12,984 nucleotides of DNA from Rhodoferax sp. Its GTDB lineage: Bacteria > Pseudomonadota > Gammaproteobacteria > Burkholderiales > Burkholderiaceae_C. Below, piece after piece: positions 7,212 to 12,984 of the stretch (position 1 is its first letter; each line of letters opens with the position of its first letter). Where the stretch lies: the NCBI GenBank assembly GCA_020048255.1, contig JAIFMR010000220.1, positions 1-12,984 of the forward strand, given 5' to 3'. The notes beneath the pieces are model-generated. The model was not told where the DNA came from and did not search any database. It saw nothing but the letters and a program-made list of their open reading frames with translations. Both the position numbers and the translations under genes were made by a program.

Positions 7212-8057
7212 ATGAATACAAGAGCTACTCACGCTGACTCTATAAGGGCTAAAGCCCCAAATGCCCAATCAATTTGGCGAGCCCCCGAGATTTCCATGCG
7301 CTGGTGGCCAGTGTTTCTGCGTAACCTGCTGGTCTGGCGCAAGCTGGCCATTCCCAGCCTGGTGGGCAATATTGCCGAGCCGCTGATGTGGCTGGTGGCC
7401 TTTGGCTACGGTATGGGTGCGCTGGTGGGCCAGGTCAAGGTCGATGGGGTCGAGGTGCCCTACATTTTGTTTTTGGCCAGCGGCAGTATCTGCATGAGCG
7501 CCATGAATGCGGCGAGTTTTGAGGCGTTGTACTCGGCCTTCAGTCGCATGCATGTGCAAAAAACCTGGGACGGGATCATGAACGCGCCGGTGAATCTGGA
7601 CAACATTGTGCTGGCAGAGATGTTGTGGGCAGCGTTCAAGTCGCTGTTTACCGTGACAGCCATTTTGGGTGTGATGCTGGTTTTGGGCATCAGCTATTCA
7701 CCGAAGCTGCTGGTGGCCTGGCCGGTGTTGCTGGGGGTGGGTATCACCTTCAGTTGTGTGGCGCTGATCTTCAATGCCCTGGCCAAGGGGTATGACTTTT
7801 TTACCTACTACTTCACGCTGTTTCTGACACCCATGATGTTTCTGAGTGGCATCTTTTTTCCACTGGAGCAACTGCCGCCGGTGGTACGGGCCATTTCGCA
7901 ATGGTTGCCGCTGACCAATGCGGTCGACTTGGTGCGCCCACTGTTCATGGACCAATGGCCGACCCACTGGCTGCGCCCGGTCGTCGTGTTGACCGTGTTT
8001 GCGGTGGCTGGTTTCTGGATTGCGCTGGCGCTGACACGCAAACGGTTTCAGGGCTGA
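7212..8057 (+). CDS. nodJ: ABC-2 exporter permease, NodJ type
   Basis: Inner-membrane permease partner of the preceding ATPase. The 281-aa product has about six hydrophobic segments (roughly 45-72, 84-105, 132-160, 167-189, 198-218, 255-275) and NodJ-like blocks: RNLLVWRKLAIPSLVGNIAEPLMWL, FLASGSICMSAMNAASFEALYSAFSRMH.QKTWD and the ABC-2 motif LTPMMFLSGIFFPLEQLP followed by WLPLTNAVDLVRPL (given here in part). Start 7212 lies 5 nt after the ATPase stop with GAGG 13 nt upstream, suggesting coupling. Residues ~4-18 are encoded by an AT-richer repeat-like stretch, so Met29 (7296), where similarity to the family begins, is a possible alternative start. It ends 1 nt from the convergent flaG stop with no terminator between. 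Confidence 0.9.
   Translation: MNTRATHADSIRAKAPNAQSIWRAPEISMRWWPVFLRNLLVWRKLAIPSLVGNIAEPLMWLVAFGYGMGALVGQVKVDGVEVPYILFLASGSICMSAMNAASFEALYSAFSRMHVQKTWDGIMNAPVNLDNIVLAEMLWAAFKSLFTVTAILGVMLVLGISYSPKLLVAWPVLLGVGITFSCVALIFNALAKGYDFFTYYFTLFLTPMMFLSGIFFPLEQLPPVVRAISQWLPLTNAVDLVRPLFMDQWPTHWLRPVVVLTVFAVAGFWIALALTRKRFQG
7221..7261 (+). repeat. Comamonadaceae-type short repeat in the 5' end of the nodJ-like gene
   Basis: The stretch beginning GAGCTACTCACGCTGACTCT and ending in the small inverted repeat GGGCTAAAGCCC (7246-7257) resembles, from memory, a family of short intergenic repeats in Comamonadaceae of the form AGCTGCTCACGC...ATAAGGGCTAGAG. It is AT-richer than the surrounding gene. No second copy was found in this window, so the call rests on recall and not on a search. 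Confidence 0.4.
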
Positions 8058-8058
8058 A

Positions 8059-8466
8059 TCAAGCCTTGCGGTTAAAAATCAAGCCGCGCTGAAACTGGTC
8101 CATGGCGCGGGTGAGTGCCAGGGCTTCCTCGGAGGGGAACTGGCGAATCACTTCATTGGTGGCACGGTCGGTGAATTTGATGATGGACCTGCCGCTGGTT
8201 TCATCCACCGAAAACTGCAATTCTGGCGCGAGTGTGTTGACGCGTCGCTGCAAGTCGGCGCTGGCGCGTTGGATGTCTTCTGGAGATGCCTTGGCTTGGG
8301 CGCCCATGGCACTGGGTGATGATGGGTTGTTGGCTTCGCTTTGCCTCTTGCTTTGCGCTTTGTTGGCGGCAACGGCGGCGCGCACGTCCTGCACCGGTGC
8401 GGACGTCACACGCATGACGGGAGCGCTTTGTGCTGCGCTGGCATTGGTTGAAGCAATTTGACTCAT
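8059..8466 (-). CDS. flaG: FlaG-family flagellar protein
   Basis: A 135-aa FlaG protein, a small flagellar factor linked to filament length or flagellin assembly in several bacteria; its mechanism is poorly known. Residues 1-65 are a low-complexity Ala/Ser/Gln-rich tail. Residues ~66-133 are the FlaG domain: LQFSVDETSGRSIIKFTDRA, EVIRQFPSEEALALTRAMD and a terminal GLIFNRKA, fitting the family pattern LxFxVDExTGxxxVKxxDxxTxEVIRQIPxEExL. A strong AGGAGT (8472-8477) lies 5 nt before the ATG (8464-8466). The gene stands alone, with no flagellin or fliD alongside, and has its own sigma-28-like promoter upstream. Usually flaG sits between fliC and fliD, so this copy is displaced or additional. Confidence 0.93.
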   Translation of the reverse strand: MSQIASTNASAAQSAPVMRVTSAPVQDVRAAVAANKAQSKRQSEANNPSSPSAMGAQAKASPEDIQRASADLQRRVNTLAPELQFSVDETSGRSIIKFTDRATNEVIRQFPSEEALALTRAMDQFQRGLIFNRKA

Positions 8467-8566
8467 GATGCACTCCTGTTCTCAGTCACAACGATCGCCT
8501 GGGTACCGAAAGCGTCACCTCGACGCCCGCACCATAGGGATGCTGATTCTGGTTATCCATACCTCA

Positions 8567-8593
8567 TTAACGGCTGCATCCGCTTGAACTTGA
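8567..8593 (-). promoter_or_regulatory. Sigma-28 (FliA) promoter of flaG
   Basis: Reading the minus strand, TCAAGTTC (8593-8586), exactly 11 bp, then GCCGTTAA (8574-8567). The FliA consensus is TAAAGTTT-N11-GCCGATAA, so this gives 6/8 and 7/8 matches at the ideal spacing. It points at flaG, whose ATG is ~100 nt downstream. The remaining 8467-8663 gap holds this promoter, a 24-codon open frame (8486-8560, minus) and an inverted repeat CTGGCAT/ATGCCAG (8609-8615, 8633-8639). Confidence 0.75.
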
Positions 8594-8663
8594 GTGGATT
8601 TTGAGGCCCTGGCATCAATCGACCGCAGCCCAATGCCAGCAAGGGTCTTTAGCTACTGTTTTT

Positions 8664-9767
8664 TTATGCAGAACGGGGCTGGAGCTGAAATTCCTGCATG
8701 AAAGCCACCAAGGATTCGACCGCTTCCAAGCTCAAGGCGTTGTAGATGGAAGCCCGAATACCACCGATGGCGCGGTGCCCCCCCAAGCCAGAAAAGCCGC
8801 GCTGTTGCGATTGCGCCAAAAAGGCCCGCTCCAGCTCGGGGGTCTTCAGGGTAAAGGCCACATTCATCAACGAGCGGTCGGGTGCTGCCGCACGCCCTTG
8901 GTAAAAACCATCACTGTGGTCCAGCGCCTGGTACAGCTGGGCGGCTTTTTGCTGGTTGATGTCATGCATGGCGCCTAGCCCGCCAATGTCTTGCAGCAGC
9001 CAGCGCGTGACCAGCAAGGTGACATAGATGGCGAACACCGGGGGGGTGTTCAAATTGGAGTGCGCCTGAATTTGTTGGCGGTAGTCCAGAAAAGCTGGCA
9101 GATCGCGCGGCGAATGTTGCAGCAGGGCGTCTTGCACCACCACCACCGTGACGCCGGCCGGGCCGATATTTTTCTGGGCGTGCGCGTAAATCAGGGCAAA
9201 GCGTTGTGCTTCACATGGTTTGGACAAAAAGTCCGACGACATGTCGCAAATGCGGGGGACGTCATCGCGACCCAGCACCCGGTTGAACTGAAGCCCTTCG
9301 ACGGTCTCGTTGGAGACATAGTGCAAGTAGGGTGCCTCGGCCGAAAAAGTCAACTCGGCGTCTGTGGGCAGTTTCGTGAAGCCGCTGGGCTGGCCACTCC
9401 AAATCACCTCAATGGGCCCCTGCAGCCGCGCCTCAGGCAGGGCTTTGCCACTCCAGTAGCCGGTATGCAGGTATTGCGCGGGTTGGCTCTTGCCCCGCAA
9501 CAGCGTCATGGGCACCATGGAGAACTGCTGGGTGGCCCCCCCCTGCAGCAGCAACACATGGAAGTCAGGCGTCAGCCCGAGCAGGGTACGAATATTGGCC
9601 TCGGTCTCGGCCAGCACGGCCGCAAACCAGTCAGACCGGTGGCTGATGCCCAACACCGACAGGCCGACTTCGGGCACTTCCAGGATGGCTTGCTGGGCTT
9701 GTCTCAACACACTTTCCGGCAGGGCACCCGGCCCCCCCGAAAAATTCAGGCTGTTCAAAGGTTTCAT
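8664..9767 (-). CDS. serC: Phosphoserine aminotransferase (SerC type), last gene of a three-gene operon
   Basis: PLP-dependent class V aminotransferase; SerC converts 3-phosphohydroxypyruvate and glutamate to phosphoserine, and also serves pyridoxal phosphate synthesis. At 367 aa it matches E. coli SerC (362). Aligned key residues are present: His43-Arg44 (ISHRS), Trp105 (TGYWSGKA), Thr155 (SNETVEG), Asp175 (CDMSSDFLS), Gln198-Lys199 with Lys199 the PLP lysine (AHAQKNIGPAG), NTPPVF, and GHRAIGGIRASIYNA (His331, Arg332, Arg338). The N-terminus reads NFSGGPGALPE where the usual form is NFSAGPAALPE, a mild divergence. The ATG overlaps the ATP-grasp stop (ATGA, 9764-9767) and lacks a Shine-Dalgarno, so translation is probably coupled. 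In many betaproteobacteria serC lies by gyrA/pheA, so this could be a second, pathway-specific copy. Confidence 0.9.
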   Translation of the reverse strand: MKPLNSLNFSGGPGALPESVLRQAQQAILEVPEVGLSVLGISHRSDWFAAVLAETEANIRTLLGLTPDFHVLLLQGGATQQFSMVPMTLLRGKSQPAQYLHTGYWSGKALPEARLQGPIEVIWSGQPSGFTKLPTDAELTFSAEAPYLHYVSNETVEGLQFNRVLGRDDVPRICDMSSDFLSKPCEAQRFALIYAHAQKNIGPAGVTVVVVQDALLQHSPRDLPAFLDYRQQIQAHSNLNTPPVFAIYVTLLVTRWLLQDIGGLGAMHDINQQKAAQLYQALDHSDGFYQGRAAAPDRSLMNVAFTLKTPELERAFLAQSQQRGFSGLGGHRAIGGIRASIYNALSLEAVESLVAFMQEFQLQPRSA

Positions 9768-11032
9768 GGGGTGGTGGTGTTGCCAGCGCCGGGCACAGGG
9801 CCGGCGCTTAGGTGGTTCATGCGCTTGAATAGCATCTCACGAAAGGCGTCTTTCACCTTCTTCATGTGGATTTGTTTGTAGGGAAACTGCGCTTCGGTGT
9901 CCATGGCGTGGACCACCATGGCGTGGTCCACCTCAAACACCAGCAACTCGCCGCTGGCGGTCTCGGCGCAGTCGATGCACAGGTAGTCCAGTCCAATGGC
10001 GCCGGCAATGGCCCGCAGCGGACCCTGGTGGCGTTGGCTGAATTCTTCAAAATGCGAGAAAAACATCAATTCGTGTTCGCGCTTCCAGGCCGCGTCATAC
10101 ATACCGGCGTTGACATAGTGGATCATCCAGTGGGACGACACCGCCATGTGGCAGGCATGAGGCTGACTGTCAATCAGCGCGATCCGGATCTTGCGGAAAT
10201 GCCCATCGGCTTGGCTGTAGTCGATAAAGCGCGAGATAAAAAACACGGCATCTGCAACGTGAGCCAGGTAGCCTGCAATCTCTTCAGGGGTCGTGATCTT
10301 GGCCAAATCATGCCCCCCCTGCGAACCCAGTGGCCGCAGGATGATGGGGAAGTCACAGTCCGGGAGCAGTGTGTTGAGCTCAACTGCACCATCTGCCACC
10401 GACTGCAACTGTTCCCGCGAGGCGCGCAGGGTGAGGGGCATCAGCAAGCCAGGTACGTTCTGTAGCAAACGGCTGGCACTTTCGCGATCAACGCAGGGAA
10501 TATGCTGGGGGCGGTTGATGATGGGCTGGGGCCAGTGGGCCAGCGCCTGTTCGAGCAGCAGCAACTGGGCGCGGATGTCATCACTGTCGCTCATGGCCAG
10601 CATCAGCACGTCGTGCTCGGGCAAGTTGCTGGGCAGCACAGTATTCGGGATGAGGTAATGAAAGATCAACTCGATGTCACTGTCTTCCAGCAAACACTCC
10701 AGCGGCGTGTTGGCGGCCAGATTGCCGGGTTGCATCAACAGCAGCAAGCGGCAGCGTGCTGGTTGTTGACGTGCTGGCAAGGTGTAGGTGCGCTGCATGG
10801 ACAAGGCTTGTGCCTGCAATTTCAAGCCCAACGCTTCCTGATTCAGGCATTGCATGATGAGAGACAGATTCAGCCACAAAGGAGCGACTGTAGGGTGCGT
10901 CTGTGCCAAGGCCAGTGCTCGTTCACCGGTGGGTTTCATGTCGGTGCCCGCAATGCTCATGCGCAAAAAGGGCGCCAATCCAAGAAAAGAGGTCTCGTCA
11001 GGGGTCGAATTGTTGGCAGTGGGCAGGGGCAT
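9764..11032 (-). CDS. ATP-grasp domain protein with TPR-like N-terminal region
   Basis: Uncharacterised ATP-grasp enzyme, predicted to form an amide or similar bond through an acyl phosphate. Numbering from the TTG at 11044 (426 aa): residues ~37-85 are helical and TPR-like (GERALALAQTHPTVAPLWLN), ~98-130 a Rossmann-like LLLLMQPGNLAANTPLE, then the ATP-grasp core: Gly loop ILRPLGSQGGHDL (235-247, Arg where Lys is usual), FISRFIDYSQADG, RKIRIALID (284-292), HMAVSSHWMIHYVNAGM, GLDYLCIDCAE (351-361) and LLVFEVD (Glu371, Asp373 as likely Mg ligands). Substrates cannot be read from sequence. ATG 11032, 8 nt after the GMC stop, is the start chosen; TTG 11044 would overlap it by 4 nt. Neither has a Shine-Dalgarno. 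It overlaps serC by 4 nt. Confidence 0.85.
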   Translation of the reverse strand: MPLPTANNSTPDETSFLGLAPFLRMSIAGTDMKPTGERALALAQTHPTVAPLWLNLSLIMQCLNQEALGLKLQAQALSMQRTYTLPARQQPARCRLLLLMQPGNLAANTPLECLLEDSDIELIFHYLIPNTVLPSNLPEHDVLMLAMSDSDDIRAQLLLLEQALAHWPQPIINRPQHIPCVDRESASRLLQNVPGLLMPLTLRASREQLQSVADGAVELNTLLPDCDFPIILRPLGSQGGHDLAKITTPEEIAGYLAHVADAVFFISRFIDYSQADGHFRKIRIALIDSQPHACHMAVSSHWMIHYVNAGMYDAAWKREHELMFFSHFEEFSQRHQGPLRAIAGAIGLDYLCIDCAETASGELLVFEVDHAMVVHAMDTEAQFPYKQIHMKKVKDAFREMLFKRMNHLSAGPVPGAGNTTTP

Positions 11033-11040
11033 GGGGGGAT

Positions 11041-12636
11041 TCAAGGCGTCGGTGCTGCCCGAATCATATCCGCCGCCTTCTCAGCGATCATCATCACCGG
11101 TGCGTTGGTGTTGCCGCTCAGGATGCGCGGCATGATCGACGCATCGACCACGCGCAAGCCCTGCACGCCGTGCACACGCAGCTGCGCATCCACCACGTCC
11201 ATGTCGGTGTGGCCCATGCGGCAGGTCCCCACTGGGTGGTAGATGGTGTCACCAAAATCGCGGATCACCTGTTCGATCTGATTGTCGGTTTGTGCGTGGG
11301 CGGTTGCGGCCAGTTCACGCCCGCCAAATTGGGCCAGGGCCGGTTGCGCCAGGATCTGGCGGGTCAGCTTGAAGCCGCGGATCATGCGCTCCATGTCATC
11401 GCGGTGGCCTAAAAAGTCAGGGTCCACCAGCGGCAGGGCCAGGGGGTCTTTGCTGGCCAGTGTGACACTGCCACGGCTCAAGGGGCGTAACACACAGACG
11501 TGGCAGGAGAAGCCGTGGCCCAGGGTGGTGGTGCGGCCATGGTTGATGAGCTTGCCAATGACAAAGTGCAATTGCAGGTCCGGCAGGGCTTCGTCGGCCT
11601 GGCTCTTGATGAAGCCGCCGGCTTCGGCAAAGTTGGTGGTCAGCATGCCGCTGCGGTCCCGGCGCCAATCCAGAATGCCCCGGGCGGTGTTGATGCCGCC
11701 CGTGATGGATAAACCAAACAGATCCTTGGCGATGGGCGTGTCTACCACCTGCACCACGTCGGGGTGGTCATGCAAATGTTGTCCCACGCCGGGAAGGTGG
11801 TGCTGCGTGGCAATGCCCTTGTCGACCAGGTGCGGGTGCGGCCCTATGCCTGAGAGCATCAAGATTTGCGGTGACTGAATGGCGCCTGCACACAGTAGCA
11901 CCTCACGCTGGCATTTGAGTTGTTTGAGGTGGCCATCTTGAACAAACTCCACACCCACCGCGCGCTTTTTCTCCAGCAGGATGCGGGTGGTGTGCGCACC
12001 GGTGAAGACCTGCAGGTTGGGTCGTGATAAGTGCGGCGTCAGGTAGGCCTTGGCTGCGCTGAAGCGCTCGCCATTTTTGTGGGTGGCCTGGTACAGCCCC
12101 ACACCTTCCTGGTCGATTCCATTGAAATCTGGGTTGACCTTGTACCCTGCTTGAGCGCCAGCCTGTACAAACAGTGACCCAAAGCGGTGGGGACTGCGCA
12201 AATCCATCACATTGAGTGGCCCACCCGTGCCGTGGAAGGCGTCGGCACCCCGCTCATTGTGTTCGGAACGTTTGAAGTAGGGCAGCACCTCGTCAAACGA
12301 CCAACCCGGGTTGCCGAGTGCAGCCCAGTGGTCGTAGTCGGCGCGCTGACCGCGAATGTAGATCATGGCGTTGAGCGAACTGGAGCCGCCCAGCACTTTG
12401 CCGCGAGGCTGGTAACCTCGGCGGCCATTGAGGCCCGGCTGGGGCACGGTGTTGAGGTTCCAGCCGGACAGGCCAAACTTGGCCATCACCGCCAGTCCAG
12501 CCGGGCAATGAATCAGCACGCTGCTGTCCACCGGACCGGCTTCGAGCAGGGCGACGTTGGTCTGGGGGTCCTCAGAAAGGCGCCCAGCCAATACGCAGCC
12601 GGCTGAGCCGCCGCCAATAATGATGTAGTCAAACAT
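11041..12636 (-). CDS. GMC-family FAD oxidoreductase (choline dehydrogenase-like)
   Basis: FAD-dependent alcohol oxidase/dehydrogenase of 531 aa. Motifs: N-terminal dinucleotide fold YIIIGGGSAG (4-13) with LLEAG (30-34); GMC signature 1 around RGKVLGGSSSLNAMIYIRG (78-96); signature 2 GAIQSPQILMLSGIG (251-265); VGQHLHDHP; catalytic His467 in YHPVGTCRMG; VVDASIMP; and Asn511 in SGNTNAPV near the C-terminus. No signal peptide or membrane segment is evident, so it is cytosolic or peripheral. A strong AGGAGA (12641-12646) lies 4 nt before ATG 12636, which fixes the start; the frame is open to a GTG at 12657, but that lacks support. First gene of the operon with the ATP-grasp and SerC-type genes; divergent from srkA. 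Substrate unknown: choline is one possibility, but no betB or betI lies nearby. Confidence 0.93.
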   Translation of the reverse strand: MFDYIIIGGGSAGCVLAGRLSEDPQTNVALLEAGPVDSSVLIHCPAGLAVMAKFGLSGWNLNTVPQPGLNGRRGYQPRGKVLGGSSSLNAMIYIRGQRADYDHWAALGNPGWSFDEVLPYFKRSEHNERGADAFHGTGGPLNVMDLRSPHRFGSLFVQAGAQAGYKVNPDFNGIDQEGVGLYQATHKNGERFSAAKAYLTPHLSRPNLQVFTGAHTTRILLEKKRAVGVEFVQDGHLKQLKCQREVLLCAGAIQSPQILMLSGIGPHPHLVDKGIATQHHLPGVGQHLHDHPDVVQVVDTPIAKDLFGLSITGGINTARGILDWRRDRSGMLTTNFAEAGGFIKSQADEALPDLQLHFVIGKLINHGRTTTLGHGFSCHVCVLRPLSRGSVTLASKDPLALPLVDPDFLGHRDDMERMIRGFKLTRQILAQPALAQFGGRELAATAHAQTDNQIEQVIRDFGDTIYHPVGTCRMGHTDMDVVDAQLRVHGVQGLRVVDASIMPRILSGNTNAPVMMIAEKAADMIRAAPTP

Positions 12637-12781
12637 GATGTCTCCTGGCACGGTCACTGAACCAATACGGTGTGCCGTAGCCGCACGTTAGCGCAAAAAG
12701 CAGGGGTGTTTTAGAGGTCTGCACCCAAGCTGACGACCCGGGTCAGTTTCAGGCATGATAGGGTTTTGAGAGCCCCAAGCG

Positions 12782-12984
12782 ATGCGTGATACCCCCAAAC
12801 CACTGGAACACCCCTACCAGTCGCTCACGCCCGACGTGGTGATGGACGCCCTGGCCAGCATCGGCCTGTGGTGCGACGGGCGCCAAATGGCCTTGAGCTC
12901 GTATGAAAACCGTGTTTACCAATTGCACCTGGAAGACCCGCTGGCCCATGGCAGCGCGGTGGTGGCCAAGTTTTATCGACCGCA
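12782..12984 (+). CDS. srkA: Stress response kinase SrkA (YihE/RdoA), N-terminal part
   Basis: Partial; about 67 codons before the right edge. SrkA is a cytosolic Ser/Thr kinase-like phosphotransferase (APH/choline kinase fold) that in E. coli protects against Cpx-linked and MazF-type stress. Visible landmarks: YQSLTPDVVMDALASIGL, LSSYENRVYQLHLED and VVAKFYRP, matching E. coli SrkA (LHPDTIMDALFEHGI, LNSYENRVYQFQDED, VVKFYRPERW). Ser-Tyr-Glu-Asn-Arg-Val belongs to the ATP-binding beta-hairpin and the Lys of AKFYRP is the expected nucleotide-binding lysine. ATG 12782 has only a weak GAG upstream. No convincing promoter was found in the 145-bp gap to the GMC gene; an inverted repeat TACGG-TGTG-CCGTA (12666-12679) lies there. 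Confidence 0.88.
   Translation, partial: MRDTPKPLEHPYQSLTPDVVMDALASIGLWCDGRQMALSSYENRVYQLHLEDPLAHGSAVVAKFYRP

Noticed and set aside
8609..8639. Inverted repeat CTGGCAT/ATGCCAG as a terminator for the serC operon
   Set aside because: Only 7 bp with a 17-nt loop, and no T-run follows on the minus strand; it also overlaps the upstream side of the flaG promoter region.
8991..9881. 296-codon plus-strand frame opposite serC
   Set aside because: Shadow of serC and the ATP-grasp 3' end; no family features.
12637..12657. GTG start at 12657 for the GMC gene
   Set aside because: The strong AGGAGA immediately before ATG 12636 and the family N-terminus (FDYIIIGGGSAG) fix the later start.

Overview
The window looks like chromosomal DNA of a betaproteobacterium, most likely Burkholderiales/Comamonadaceae (Rhodoferax-like). 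Reasons: GC-rich coding with strong third-position GC, housekeeping proteins that align well by eye to proteobacterial families, a flagellar flaG, a NodIJ-type ABC exporter, and a short AT-richer repeat resembling intergenic repeats I remember from Comamonadaceae. The genus is inference. No rRNA, tRNA, CRISPR array or intact insertion sequence was seen. No gene-free stretch exceeds about 200 bp.

Layout, left to right. (1) 1-468, minus: N-terminal part of an OppA-like periplasmic oligopeptide-binding protein, running off the left edge. (2) 580-2093, minus: class I glutamate-cysteine ligase gshA. It is broken near its 3' end, and its C-terminal segment continues in another frame. (3) 2216-3709, plus: AMP nucleosidase amn. 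(4) 3723-3792: a 70-bp AT-rich imperfect palindrome with three GCGACT/AGTCGC sites, running into the start codon of (5) 3791-4924, plus: an AAA ATPase of the DUF4143/COG1373 type. Its stop abuts that of (6) 4925-6166, minus: purT. (7) 6283-8057, plus: an ABC-2 exporter ATPase and permease of the NodI/NodJ (DRA) type. (8) 8059-8466, minus: a solitary flaG with a good sigma-28 promoter at 8567-8593. (9) 8664-12636, minus: a tight three-gene operon, GMC oxidoreductase > TPR/ATP-grasp protein > SerC-type aminotransferase. (10) 12782-end, plus: start of the stress-response kinase srkA (yihE/rdoA).

How the genes fit together: amn (AMP breakdown to adenine and ribose 5-phosphate) and purT (formate-dependent purine synthesis) are both purine genes, and the ATPase gene sits between them as a likely accessory insertion. 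The nodIJ-like pair forms one exporter. The GMC/ATP-grasp/aminotransferase operon combines an oxidation, an ATP-dependent ligation and a transamination in one transcription unit. It is the best candidate here for an uncharacterised small-molecule pathway, although its SerC keeps every canonical active-site residue and may simply be the normal serine-pathway enzyme. The other items most worth checking are the symmetric triple-site palindrome before the ATPase, the out-of-frame loss in gshA, and the sigma-28 promoter of flaG.
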